A stretch of DNA of 64,000 bases from Haladaptatus caseinilyticus (GCF_026248685.1 NZ_CP111036.1:2356001-2420000), one strand, 5' to 3'. Positions 53,750-63,153 are shown, counted from the stretch's first letter. Made by a program: numbers and translations. The notes: generated by a model from the sequence alone, not told the origin.

Positions 53750-53974
53750 CTACTCCTCGCGCGCGCTCCAATCACAATCCTGGCATTTATATCCCGTGAC
53801 GAACGCCGTCACGCTCGGCATGTAGCCCACTTGTAGAACGTCGCCACCACAATCGGGACATCCGCGGTCGGACTCCTCGATACTGTCGGCTTCCATTACC
53901 GACTCCCCCTCAATGATCTCGGCGAGCTTTTTCGGTGTGACCATTCGTCCCTGCACGACGCGGTTTTGACTCAT
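53750..53974 (-). CDS. Small zinc-ribbon protein (DUF5795-like)
   Basis: 74 residues from MSQNRVVQGRMVTPKKLAEI. Two C-x2-C pairs (CPDCGGD and CQDCDWS) form a zinc ribbon; the RMVTPKKLAEIIEG segment resembles the start of nucleic-acid-linked proteins. From memory this is DUF5795, usually next to the DUF5794 membrane gene, as here. tRNA-Trp follows 43 bases downstream. Confidence 0.78.
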   Translation of the reverse strand: MSQNRVVQGRMVTPKKLAEIIEGESVMEADSIEESDRGCPDCGGDVLQVGYMPSVTAFVTGYKCQDCDWSAREE

Positions 53975-54042
53975 GAGAGAAACAGGAACGGGGAGAGTGA
54001 AAAACGTTACAGGACGACGGGGGACTTGGTGATACGAACCCC

Positions 54043-54972
54043 TTACAGCCACGGACGGCGTTCGTCGCCGTCTTCCTCACCGGGGTAACCGTAGGCGGCT
54101 TCATCGACCGCGTTTTCATCCGAATCGGTACCGTCGCCGACCTCGGCATTCTTGCCGCCGTCGGTCACTGCAGGATTGTTTTCCGACGCCTTCGCTTCGT
54201 CCGTCGTTCCGTGCGGTTCGTCGTCGACATCGACGGTGGCGTCCATACCGTCGCCGGGGTCGAGTGCCAGTAGGCTCGTCACCGCGAGGACGGCTAGTGG
54301 CGCGCGTCCAGGGGCGAGGCCGAGAATCGACAGTGGCAGGACGCCCAGTGCGACCGCGCTCCCGAACCGGAAGCGGTCGATGTCCACGACGTCACGAAGC
54401 CATGGACCGAGTAGGGCAATCGAGAGGGCAAACCCGACACCGCTCCCAGCGGCCGCGGCGGCGTGAAGGACGCGCGTCGTGTTGATGGTCGTTATCAGCT
54501 CGAATCCGGCGGGTTGGAGGCTCGCGAGCATGCCGAAGCCGATGATGACACCGGGACTCGGGAGATATTCCCCGACTCGCGCACTGGCAGTCTTTGCAGC
54601 GATGGCCGCCATGACCAGCGCAGCGAAGCGCTCGAACACGTGCATGTTCAGCGCGCTCTCGATGGTTGGCGCGAACGCGGCCTCGACCGACGCGAGGGAG
54701 ATGATTCCGACGCCGACAGCGAGGACGGTCATCGCCTGTTCACGAGGCGTACCATCCATCTCCGCGAGGATTACGGCGACGGTTGCACTGCCGCCGAAGA
54801 CGAGAAGACCGACTTGGAGGATTCCCACCGGGTCTTCCATCGCGCCAGCGAGAACCATCGCTGGGAAGATACCGTCCACGAGGGGGAGACCCATGACGGT
54901 TGCCAGTAGCTTCGTCGCACCGCCCACCTGTCGCTCTAGACGATAGGCGATTGGATGTTGTGAACTACTCAT
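54043..54972 (-). CDS. Integral membrane protein (DUF5794-like)
   Basis: 309 residues with about seven membrane helices (residues 20-240) and a strongly acidic cytosolic tail of about 70 residues. No catalytic motif was recognised. It precedes the DUF5795-like gene on the same strand with about 68 bases between. From memory the family is DUF5794, restricted to haloarchaea. Confidence 0.78.
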   Translation of the reverse strand: MSSSQHPIAYRLERQVGGATKLLATVMGLPLVDGIFPAMVLAGAMEDPVGILQVGLLVFGGSATVAVILAEMDGTPREQAMTVLAVGVGIISLASVEAAFAPTIESALNMHVFERFAALVMAAIAAKTASARVGEYLPSPGVIIGFGMLASLQPAGFELITTINTTRVLHAAAAAGSGVGFALSIALLGPWLRDVVDIDRFRFGSAVALGVLPLSILGLAPGRAPLAVLAVTSLLALDPGDGMDATVDVDDEPHGTTDEAKASENNPAVTDGGKNAEVGDGTDSDENAVDEAAYGYPGEEDGDERRPWL

Positions 54973-55449
54973 TGACTAGCTACGATACCCCTGACCCGTG
55001 GGTGACGTGGGTGATGGGTGGTGATACCTGCGATACGACCGACGATGTGGGTTCGGTCGAAAATTTCGTGCAGGCCGTTTCCCTACCAGTGTAAGTGTGG
55101 AGCACAGTTTCGCAAAAATTGCAATCGGAGCAAAAGAGTCGTCGCTCGTCCGACCAGCAATGCGCTCTACGATGAGACTGGTAGAGTCCATACATGGACT
55201 TATTGTTGTTTTCTGCTTAAGTGTTGCGTGAGAGATGCCCCCATGGGTCGCGAAATAGACGCGAAAATAGCCACCGAGGCTTTACATTTTCGTCAGATTC
55301 GGGGATTAGGCGACCGTTTTTCAGTGAGATATGAGTTTGGGGCGGTTGAGACGGGAAATAACCACAAGTATGTACAGAAATCGAAATCATTCAGCGCGAG
55401 AGTAGCACAATCTCGCAACGTTTTTCAGGGGCCGCTACGTTCGCATTAC
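54973..55449. other. Intergenic region before IMP dehydrogenase
   Basis: A 144-codon open stretch runs in frame into guaB, but its composition is unlike the neighbours and it contains no plausible start, so it is left out. Several TATA-like A/T runs lie between 55360 and 55430. Nothing else was recognised. Confidence 0.5.
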
Positions 55450-56943
55450 ATGGCGAACGATTCTCATAACGACGGTTCGTTTTCCGAGAAACTCCGCGTT
55501 CCGGAGGCGCTTACCTTCGACGATGTCTTATTGCGTCCGAAAGAGAGCCGTGTCGAACCCGACGATGCCGACGTACAGTCACGAGTCTCGAAAAACGTCG
55601 AACTCAACGTACCCGTCCTCTCGGCGGCGATGGATACCGTCACCGAGAGCAGGATGGCGATCGAGATGGCTCGACAGGGTGGGCTCGGTGTGCTTCACCG
55701 GAACATGGATATCGACGAAATGGTGGACGAAGTCGAGCGCGTGAAACGCGCCGATGAACTCATCATCCGCGACGTCGTGACCGCGAACCCCGAGCAGACG
55801 GTCCGCGAGGTAGACGCAATGATGGAACAGCAGGGCGTTAGTGGTGCACCCGTCGTGGACGACGATGGTGAAGTTCTGGGCATCATCTCAGGGACCGACA
55901 TCCGTCCGTATCTCGAAGTCGGAGACAAGGACGAGGTCAGGGAGGCGATGACCGACGAAGTCATCACTGGCGACGAATCGGTGACCGCCCGCGAAGCGCT
56001 CGAACTCATGTACGAGCACAAAATCGAGCGGGTTCCCATCGTGGACGACGAGAATCACCTCACCGGCCTCATCACGATGCAGGGCGTTCTTCAGCGACGG
56101 GAGTACGGCGAAGCGGTCCGCGACGAGGATGACCACCTCCGTGTCGGTGTCGCTGTCGGTCCGTTCGAAACCGACCGAGCGGTTGCCGCCGACGAAGCGG
56201 GCGCGGACGTACTGTTCATCGACTGTGCGCACGCGCACAACCTGAACGTCATCGACGGGGCACGGGAAATCAAGGAATCAGTCGAGGCGGACGTGGTCGT
56301 CGGAAATATCGGCACGCGAGAGGCGGCAGAGGAGATGGTAGACTTCGCGGACGGCCTGAAGGTCGGTATCGGCCCGGGGAGTATCTGTACGACTCGTGTC
56401 GTCAGCGGGTCGGGAATGCCCCAGATTACGGCCATCTCACAGGTAGCCGACGTTGCAGCGAAACACGACGTGCCGGTCATCGCAGACGGTGGGATTCGTT
56501 ACTCCGGCGACGCGATCAAGTCGATCGCGGCGGGTGCGGACGCCGTCATGCTCGGTTCGTACTTCGCGGGTACCGACGAGGCGCCTGGACGTGTCATCAC
56601 CATCGAGGGGAAAAAGTACAAGCAGTACCGTGGAATGGGAAGCGTCGGGGCGATGAAGAGCGGCGACGGTGACCGCTATCTGAAGGACGAACCACAAGAC
56701 GAGGAGGAGTACGTTCCGGAAGGTGTCGAGGCTGCAAAACCGTATAAAGGAACGCTCGAAAGCGAACTCCATCAGCTCGTCGGTGGAATGCAGTCCGGCA
56801 TGGGCTACGTCGGTGCGGAGACGATTCCAGCGTTTAAAGAGCGCTCGGAGTTCGTTCGCGTTTCCTCCGCGGGCCAGACAGAAGGCCACGCACACGACGT
56901 GATGATTACGGACGAAGCGCCAAATTACAGCCCGGGCGAGTAG
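55450..56943 (+). CDS. guaB: Inosine-5'-monophosphate dehydrogenase
   Basis: 497 residues from MANDSHNDGSFSEKLRVPEALTFDDVLL. Two CBS domains occupy about 108-215; the catalytic loop GIGPGSICTTRVVSG holds Cys313; PVIADGGIRYSGDAIKSIAAGADAVMLGS and KYKQYRGMGSVGAMKSG complete the active site. It oxidises IMP to XMP with NAD, the committed step to GMP. Length is normal for the family. Confidence 0.97.
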   Translation: MANDSHNDGSFSEKLRVPEALTFDDVLLRPKESRVEPDDADVQSRVSKNVELNVPVLSAAMDTVTESRMAIEMARQGGLGVLHRNMDIDEMVDEVERVKRADELIIRDVVTANPEQTVREVDAMMEQQGVSGAPVVDDDGEVLGIISGTDIRPYLEVGDKDEVREAMTDEVITGDESVTAREALELMYEHKIERVPIVDDENHLTGLITMQGVLQRREYGEAVRDEDDHLRVGVAVGPFETDRAVAADEAGADVLFIDCAHAHNLNVIDGAREIKESVEADVVVGNIGTREAAEEMVDFADGLKVGIGPGSICTTRVVSGSGMPQITAISQVADVAAKHDVPVIADGGIRYSGDAIKSIAAGADAVMLGSYFAGTDEAPGRVITIEGKKYKQYRGMGSVGAMKSGDGDRYLKDEPQDEEEYVPEGVEAAKPYKGTLESELHQLVGGMQSGMGYVGAETIPAFKERSEFVRVSSAGQTEGHAHDVMITDEAPNYSPGE

Positions 56944-57209
56944 AATACCACGATTTTTTCGCGTTGATCTGTGATCTATAAAGCCGCATTGAGAGCGCTA
57001 TTTATCAAATCACACTACCAACTAGCATATAGATAATAATATTGTCATCTAGATCACGATGATGTGACGAAATCATTGGAGGGGAGCCGATAGATAGCGT
57101 TCGATATCATTTATCCTTTGCAGACTTATAATGTATTCGTATATGAAGCAAAATGGATACCTATCGGTAACAGATATGTCCTTTTGAATAACTCTCATGA
57201 GAGGCAAAA

Positions 57210-58991
57210 ATGACATCAAATAAGGGTTCCAATTCGAGCTCTGAAGTTGCTACAACTAGACGTGAATATCTCAAACTTGGTGTGTCTGCGGTTACCGCGA
57301 CGGCTCTCGGCGCTTCGGTATCGGGCCACGCCACTGCAACACCGTCGAGGTCGAGTTATACGATCAGGAGTGGAACAGACGAGGAAACCACGGTGTACGT
57401 CACCGAGGGATCCACCGATGGGCCGACGCTACTGGTAACCGGAGGCGTTCACGGCGACGAACAAAGTGGATACCTCTCAGCCGGACGGATAAAGGACTGG
57501 GACATCGATGCTGGGAAACTCGTCGTCATTCCGAAAGCGTGCAAGCCAGCCATCGACGCAGGAAGCCGACAGTTTTCGGACGGGGATCTAAACCGACATT
57601 TCCCGCACGGAAGTAACGAAGAATCCGCCCTTGCAAGTGCTATCTGGGACGTTGCGGTACAGGAAAACATCGACTTTCTCTGGGACCTGCACAGTTCGTA
57701 CGGGATTTACGAATCCGGCGACGGTGGTGTCGGGCAGGCTTTGTTCGCCACCGATGCGGGTGATGCGGGCGTCCACTCGAAAGCCATTCGCGACTATCTG
57801 AACCAAGAAGTTCTCGACGACTCGCTCGATAGCAAGTACGATTTCAGGGAGCATACCCACGACAACGATGGCGCACGCGACATGCTGAAACACAAGGTCG
57901 GTGCATCACTCGACACGCCTGCCATCATCTTCGAAGCGACGGAGAAACTGTCCCTCGACCGGCAGGTGAAATACACGACTGCCGCTGTCGAACGTTTCAT
58001 GTACCGATTTGGACTCCTCGAAACGCGACTCGCGACCGAAAAAACGGGTGGCATACGCTACGACGGGGATGCGACGGCTATCGATGCCTCAGTGGACAGC
58101 AACGGGAAACGGTCGGGTCTGACCTTCGGTTTCACCAACGATGCTGGCCACGAGTTGACGATAACCGGTCTCACCATCGACCCGTCGAACGCCGCCATCG
58201 ACGAACTGTCCGATCACTCCTATGACGAGGGTCGGTGGACCAGCGAACTCCACATCGCCGCCGACGTGCAAGACGGTCTCACCGATGTCAACGGCGGTCT
58301 CACACTCCCGGGAAGCATCGACCTCGACGCCGACGGCCACAGCGACAGCGCCGATTGTAACGCCATCATGTCCCCCGGTTCGTCGGCCACCGTCTCGCTG
58401 TACCAGTTCGAGTCCGGCGGCACACCCGTCGATATGGTCGGCGAAAGCGTCGATGTGACCGTCGATTACCGATTACCGAGCGGACGAGCTGGCTCGACAT
58501 CGTTCACCCTCTCGCCACCGGGACTCGGATACGAAGGCGATGCAGTGGCCATCGATGCCTCGGTCGATACCAATGGAAAACGGTCGGGCGTCCAGTTCGG
58601 TGTGACGAACGATACCGCCCACGAGTTGACGATAACCGACCTCACCATCGACCCGTCGAACGACGCCATCGACGAACTATCCGACCATTCGTACGACGAG
58701 GGACTGTGGACCAGCGAACTCCACATCGCTGCCGACGTGCAAGACGGTCTCACCGACGTAAATCACGGCCTTACCCTTCCGGGGAGCATCGACCTCGACG
58801 CCGACGGCCACAGCGATAGTGCTGATTGCAACGCCATCATGTCTCCCGGTTCGTCGGCCACCGTCTCACTGTATCAATTCGAGTCCGGCGGCACGGCCGT
58901 CGATATGAGTGGCGAAACGGTAACGATCACCATCGACTATACGCTCGGTGATGGCAGTCGCGGCACTCGAACGCTTCCGCTTACCCTCTAA
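57210..58991 (+). CDS. Exported zinc deacylase-like protein with two tandem C-terminal beta domains
   Basis: 593 residues. A twin-arginine-like signal (TTRREYLKLGVSAVTATALG) is followed by the catalytic domain (about 45-275) with GGVHGDEQSGY, DGDLNRHFP, LWDLHSSYG and IIFEATEKL, as in the AspA/AstE-M14 clan. Two near-identical domains of 157 residues follow (from about 284 and 441), each with DxDADGHSDSADCNAIMSPGSS, a possible calcium loop and single cysteine. It is a larger paralogue of 19707-20489, which lacks these domains. Substrate is unknown; the tail probably binds a surface or polymer. Confidence 0.82.
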   Translation: MTSNKGSNSSSEVATTRREYLKLGVSAVTATALGASVSGHATATPSRSSYTIRSGTDEETTVYVTEGSTDGPTLLVTGGVHGDEQSGYLSAGRIKDWDIDAGKLVVIPKACKPAIDAGSRQFSDGDLNRHFPHGSNEESALASAIWDVAVQENIDFLWDLHSSYGIYESGDGGVGQALFATDAGDAGVHSKAIRDYLNQEVLDDSLDSKYDFREHTHDNDGARDMLKHKVGASLDTPAIIFEATEKLSLDRQVKYTTAAVERFMYRFGLLETRLATEKTGGIRYDGDATAIDASVDSNGKRSGLTFGFTNDAGHELTITGLTIDPSNAAIDELSDHSYDEGRWTSELHIAADVQDGLTDVNGGLTLPGSIDLDADGHSDSADCNAIMSPGSSATVSLYQFESGGTPVDMVGESVDVTVDYRLPSGRAGSTSFTLSPPGLGYEGDAVAIDASVDTNGKRSGVQFGVTNDTAHELTITDLTIDPSNDAIDELSDHSYDEGLWTSELHIAADVQDGLTDVNHGLTLPGSIDLDADGHSDSADCNAIMSPGSSATVSLYQFESGGTAVDMSGETVTITIDYTLGDGSRGTRTLPLTL

Positions 58992-59000
58992 GGAGTTCGC
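58059..59000 (+). repeat. Two tandem 471-bp direct repeats inside the deacylase gene
   Basis: Unit 1 begins at 58059 and unit 2 at 58530. Long stretches are identical or differ by a few bases (for example the TGGACCAGCGAACTCCACAT segment), so the duplication looks fairly recent. The second unit ends at the gene's stop. Confidence 0.85.
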
Positions 59001-59169
59001 CTCGACCCAGTGTTTTGCCCCTTGCAACCTGCTCAATCCGGTTTCTCTTTTCCCGCGGTCCCGCTCACGAGTTGCCCGTCATCTACGATGATGCGCTCGA
59101 AATGCTGGTCGGAAGGTCGTCGAAAATCACGATAGCCGTTTCACTCCTACAATCAGTTCGTCACAAAAG

Positions 59170-59243
59170 CGGGCCGGGCGCGATTTGAACACGCGACCGT
59201 CTGATTAAGAGTCAGACGCTCTGCCTAACTGAGCTACCGGCCC
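59170..59243 (-). tRNA. tRNA-Lys (anticodon CTT)
   Basis: 74 bases: acceptor GGGCCGG/CCGGCCC, discriminator G; D arm GCTCAGTTAGGCAGAGC; anticodon stem TCTGA/TCAGA around CTCTTAA; T arm GTGTTCAAATCGC. Anticodon CTT reads AAG. No intron. Confidence 0.97.
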
Positions 59244-59244
59244 A

Positions 59245-59263
59245 ACGCATTTTGAAAATGCGT
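59245..59263. repeat. 9-bp inverted repeat directly 5' of tRNA-Lys
   Basis: ACGCATTTT-G-AAAATGCGT, perfect, one base before the tRNA 5' end; a TATA-like GTATTTACG lies just beyond. It may shape the precursor or mark a regulatory site. Confidence 0.5.
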
Positions 59264-59636
59264 GGTGTGACGTAAATACGTTTCCTTTCAGAACGCAGTC
59301 TGCCGGTTTGCGCCCCGGAAAGATACCCGAACTGCGTCCCGGTAGCCGTCACGCAAACCGATTCTCCGGTGTGACGTCGGCAGGTGCAAAGCAGAGATTA
59401 TCCGCTTCCAAAGATATCGTCCCGGTGCCGACGAACCCCCGTATTCGTCGAGTTCGATAGGATTGGGTACCGTTTTCGCTGACCGTCGATGTCCGATTGC
59501 GTAACGGGCAAGTATTATTCGAAAGCTATTTGTGATGAATCCATAAAACTACATCGTAAGGAAAACACGGCGATGGGCTGGTTTCGCGGTGGCTTCGGGA
59601 GGATTAAGTACCGGCCCAGATAACGGACCAATAGTA
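59264..59636. other. Intergenic region between tRNA-Lys and the RCK-DHH gene
   Basis: No supported gene in this stretch. A TATA-like GATTAAGTAC near 59600-59609 precedes the next ATG by about 30 bases. Confidence 0.6.
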
Positions 59637-61082
59637 ATGAGCGCCGGGATACCTATTTCTTCGATGTCTTCGTACGCCATTCTCGGCTGTGGAAGCGTCG
59701 GCTACGCCGTCGCCGAGGAACTCGTAGAACAGGGTAAGGAAGTCCTTATCGTAGACCGGGATACCGATCGGGTCGAGGCGCTTCGCGACCAAGACCTGAA
59801 CGCGCAGGCAGGGGATATCAGGGACGAATCGGTTGCGGAAGTCGTTGGCGGGCGAGACGTCGTCCTCATCCTCTCTTCGGACGTTGCCGCGAACAAGGAA
59901 GCAGTATCGAACCTCCAAGCCCGTGGTGGCGAGCGATTCATCGTCGTTCGGGCGAGCGACCCCGTTTCGGCGGACGAGCTCACCGAGATGGGCGCGGACA
60001 TCGTTATCAATCCATCCACGGTCATCGCGAATTCCGCGCTCCGGTCGCTCGAATCGGGCGAGTTAGAATACAATGCGAGACAGCTTTCGACGGTTATCGA
60101 GGGCACTCCCGATAAACTCGCAATCCTCACACACGACAACCCCGACCCGGACTCCATCGCCAGCGCCGCCGCCTTGCAGTCGATTGCCGAAAGCCTCGGT
60201 GTCGAGGCCGATATCCTCTATCACGGTGAAATCGGTCATCAGGAGAACCGAGCGTTCGTCAATCTCCTCGGTATCGAACTGCTGCAGCGAGACGAGGTCG
60301 ATATCGACGAGTACGATACCTTCGCGCTCGTCGACCACATGCGTGCGAGCGAACCCGAACTCGATCATCCGGTCGATATCCTCATCGACCACTACGAACC
60401 CGAGGGTGAGTACGAGGCCGAGTTCTCGGACGTTCGTCCGAATGTCAGCTCCACATCGACCATCATGACGAAGTACGTTCAGGAGTTCGACATCAACCTG
60501 AGCGAGGAAGTTGCCACGGCACTCCTGTACGGAATCCGTGCGGAGACGCTGGATTTCAAACGCGATACCACGCCTGCCGACCTCACTGCGGCGGCCTATC
60601 TTTACCCGTTCGCCAATCATGATACGCTCGAACAGGTCGAATCGCCGTCGATGTCGCCCGAAACGCTCGACGTATTGGCCGAAGCCATCACCAGTCGGGA
60701 CGTTCAGGGGAGCCATCTCGTCACCAACGCGGGATTCATTCGTGACCGGGACGCGCTGACACAGGCCGCCCAGCATCTACTCAACCTGGAAGGCATCACG
60801 ACGACTGCTGTCTTCGGAATCGCGGACGATACGATCTACCTCGCCGCTCGTTCGAAAGACATTCGCATGAACATCGGCAACGTTCTGCAGGATGCCTTCG
60901 AGGATATCGGCGAAGCGGCAGGCCATTCCACCCAAGCGAGTGCGGAAATTCCACTCGGCATCTTCACGGGTATCGAATCGAACGAAAACAACCGGGATAC
61001 CCTGCTGTCGCTCACCGAGGAAGCTGTGAAAAAGAAGCTGTTCGACGCGATGGGCGTCGATGGCGAGACGAACGGGAATTAA
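59637..61082 (+). CDS. RCK (TrkA-N) plus DHH-DHHA1 phosphoesterase fusion
   Basis: 481 residues from MSAGIPISSMSSYAILGCGSVG (ATG 59664 is an alternative). The Rossmann RCK domain (about 10-125) has AILGCGSVGYAVAEEL. The DHH phosphoesterase domain (about 145-300) has THDNPDPDSIASAAAL, VDHMRAS and IDHYEP, the metal ligands; DHHA1 follows (about 370-465). The DHH part resembles oligoribonuclease/pAp phosphatase NrnA. The nucleotide-sensing RCK domain may regulate it. It converges with the PRC gene, overlapping four bases. Confidence 0.88.
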   Translation: MSAGIPISSMSSYAILGCGSVGYAVAEELVEQGKEVLIVDRDTDRVEALRDQDLNAQAGDIRDESVAEVVGGRDVVLILSSDVAANKEAVSNLQARGGERFIVVRASDPVSADELTEMGADIVINPSTVIANSALRSLESGELEYNARQLSTVIEGTPDKLAILTHDNPDPDSIASAAALQSIAESLGVEADILYHGEIGHQENRAFVNLLGIELLQRDEVDIDEYDTFALVDHMRASEPELDHPVDILIDHYEPEGEYEAEFSDVRPNVSSTSTIMTKYVQEFDINLSEEVATALLYGIRAETLDFKRDTTPADLTAAAYLYPFANHDTLEQVESPSMSPETLDVLAEAITSRDVQGSHLVTNAGFIRDRDALTQAAQHLLNLEGITTTAVFGIADDTIYLAARSKDIRMNIGNVLQDAFEDIGEAAGHSTQASAEIPLGIFTGIESNENNRDTLLSLTEEAVKKKLFDAMGVDGETNGN

Positions 61083-61375
61083 ACGGCCGCTTCTTCTTCC
61101 TCTTCAGTACCTTTCATCCGCTCGACAACGTCGTTGACGAGGATGACGTCGCCGACCGCGCGTACCCAGCGATAAGGGACGACGACCCCCCGTCCCGGTT
61201 CGATTTGGTTGCCGAACAGTTCGTCGTTGATGCCGCCAAGTGCGAGACCCGTCACGGCCGTTTCGTCCAGATTGAGGCGTACATCGTCTACCTCTCCGAC
61301 AAATACACCGTTGTTGGAGTACACCTCCCGTCCGACAAGCGTCGTGATTTCTTCAGGGTTACCGTCCATATGCAC
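61079..61375 (-). CDS. PRC-barrel domain protein
   Basis: 98 residues. LVGREVYSNNGVFVGEVDDVRLNLDETAVTGLALGG and VVVPYRWVRAVGDVILVN fit the PRC-barrel fold found in RimM and photosynthetic reaction-centre H subunit; archaeal stand-alone members bind partner proteins, some at division sites. Met 3 is an equally good start. Acidic C-terminus. Confidence 0.82.
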   Translation of the reverse strand: MHMDGNPEEITTLVGREVYSNNGVFVGEVDDVRLNLDETAVTGLALGGINDELFGNQIEPGRGVVVPYRWVRAVGDVILVNDVVERMKGTEEEEEAAV

Positions 61376-61430
61376 GACGATTGTATGCGCGGGTCTTAAC
61401 TCTTGGTAGACGTTTTATGACCAATCGAAA

Positions 61431-62549
61431 CTACAACTCATCCAGAACGGACCCGAACACGTCCAACCCCTCCCGAACCGTCTCGGAGTCGAGACCTAGA
61501 CTCAAGCGGAACCGGCTCCTGTCATCGAAAAACCGCCCCGGAACGACGAGCACGCCCTCCTCCCATGCGGCCTCGGATACTTCGTTACCGTCCGCCGACT
61601 CGTGCTGGAAGAAGCCGTAGGTACACCCCGGTGAGGCGGTACCCGTGAGATCGTCCCGCCCCGAGACGAACTCCGCGAGCAGTTCGCGATTTTCGATGAT
61701 TCGTTCGCGTGACTGCTTTGCGAGGTGGTCATCGTTGTAGAGTGCTCGGCGGGCCAATGCCATCGCAGGCCCCGAAATAGCTGGCACGTGGTACATGACG
61801 GATTTGGCACGGGATACGAACTCGGCATCCGCGACGAGCCACCCGACTCGAACCGACCCGAACCCGTGGAACTTCGTCAGCGAGTTCGTAATGATCGTGT
61901 TCGGAAGATCTACCGCCGTCGGCCCGCCGAAAACTGAGGGCTCGTTGCTATCACAGAACGGAGCGTACACCTCGTCGACGAGAAGGTGTGCATCGTGGTC
62001 AGCGGCGACTCGGCTGGCGTCGGCGATTGTGTTTCTCGTTGCACGACTTCCGCTGGGGTTGTGACGGTTCGTGATGACGATACATTCCGTATCATCGGTC
62101 GTCGCGGATTCGATTCGGTCGGGATCGAGCGCGTAGTCGTTTTCGGCCGGTCGTCGAAATCGGTCGACGACGGCCCCCAGCCCCTTCGGTGTTTGGACGA
62201 GGGGCTCGTAGCCCGGCTTTTCGACGAGGACGCGTGGCTCGTTCTCATCGTTCTCGTCGTCCGTTTTCGTCCCACCGGCTACACCATTTATCGTAGCGGC
62301 GACTGCGATGAAATTCGCGTGTGTTGCCCCCGCAGTGACGAGGACGTTCTCCGTTTCGACATCGTATTCCTCGGCGATGATCGTTTCGAGGTCGAGATCT
62401 TCCGGCGGTGCCGGAAGGTCGGCGAGTTCCGGCGGGACAACACCGTCCGGTTTAGGCATCGTTCGGCGAAGGTCGCTCGACCCGAGATCGTGCACCGTCG
62501 TCTCGGGGCGATCAGAAAGCCAGTCGAGATATTCGATATCAGGGAACAC
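61431..62549 (-). CDS. PLP-dependent aminotransferase, class I/II
   Basis: 372 residues from a GTG (VFPDIEYLDWLSDRPE), chosen because a TATA-like AAATATT lies near 62603-62612 and the upstream ATG at 62606 would overlap it. Motifs: VLVTAGATHANF, ITNRHNPSGS, LLVDEVYAPF and the PLP lysine in NSLTKFHGFGSVRVGW. Specificity is not evident; relatives are annotated as aspartate/alanine-type aminotransferases. An acidic insert (GGTKTDDENDENEPR) is halophilic. Confidence 0.87.
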   Translation of the reverse strand: MFPDIEYLDWLSDRPETTVHDLGSSDLRRTMPKPDGVVPPELADLPAPPEDLDLETIIAEEYDVETENVLVTAGATHANFIAVAATINGVAGGTKTDDENDENEPRVLVEKPGYEPLVQTPKGLGAVVDRFRRPAENDYALDPDRIESATTDDTECIVITNRHNPSGSRATRNTIADASRVAADHDAHLLVDEVYAPFCDSNEPSVFGGPTAVDLPNTIITNSLTKFHGFGSVRVGWLVADAEFVSRAKSVMYHVPAISGPAMALARRALYNDDHLAKQSRERIIENRELLAEFVSGRDDLTGTASPGCTYGFFQHESADGNEVSEAAWEEGVLVVPGRFFDDRSRFRLSLGLDSETVREGLDVFGSVLDEL

Positions 62550-62606
62550 GCTGGATGCTACGACAACGAGTGTATTAACGTTCGGGAAGGTTGCAAAACG
62601 GAGCAA

Positions 62607-63015
62607 TATTTGTATTTTTCACATGAACGGTGTTTGCTCGGTTTGCATGTGTGGTATTCACACATATATTGAAACGGATACTCTCAGTTTCAGTTATCGG
62701 CGAAGTCTCGAAAAGTAGAAAAGGGGACGCCGGTAAGGACACCGTAACAGAGGTCTTCGCTGATTCAAGCGAGCGAGTCTCAACGGCAAATGGGCGAGTA
62801 ACCGGTGGTTACTCAATACGAACCGGGGATAATGTGTTACTCGCAAAGTCAGTCCCCCGAAGGGGTGTTCGCTATGGCCGATTATTTCGTCCGTTACAAC
62901 CCCCTTTTCCGCCAAGGGCTGGTTTCTCTTGGGACATGAACAAATATTCCAATTAATTTCCTATCGACATCATTTAGAAAAAGCTATTCTCAATGCCTCC
63001 CACGTCTCGAATGCG
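62607..63015. other. Intergenic region with two inverted repeats
   Basis: No supported gene. GAGTAACC-GGT-GGTTACTC (62796-62814) is a perfect 8-bp inverted repeat, and CCCCGAAGGGG (62855-62865) is a small hairpin. Both lie 150-220 bases upstream of the 44-residue peptide gene. Confidence 0.55.
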
Positions 63016-63150
63016 ATGACGGAAAGTAATGACACGTTAACGGCGTACCTCGCGGAGAATCCACGAATGGCTGGCGTCCTGTTCACCATCTGTCTGCTAC
63101 TCACACAAACCGGAAACGCGACGGCAGCGTGCTGCGGAACGATCGGATAA
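63016..63150 (+). CDS. 44-residue membrane micropeptide (DUF7503-like)
   Basis: MTESNDTLTAYLAENPRMAG, then a hydrophobic segment (about 20-32, VLFTICLLLTQT) and the tail GNATAACCGTIG. The polar start plus hydrophobic stretch looks like a signal or membrane anchor, and the CC pair is notable. I recall a haloarchaeal family of such peptides as DUF7503 (number from memory). It converges with the CHAT protease gene, leaving three bases between their stops. Function unknown. Confidence 0.7.
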   Translation: MTESNDTLTAYLAENPRMAGVLFTICLLLTQTGNATAACCGTIG

Positions 63151-63153
63151 TCG

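Noticed and set aside
55018-55449. In-frame N-terminal extension of IMP dehydrogenase
   Set aside because: Family homologues start at the ATG at 55450; the extension has non-haloarchaeal composition.
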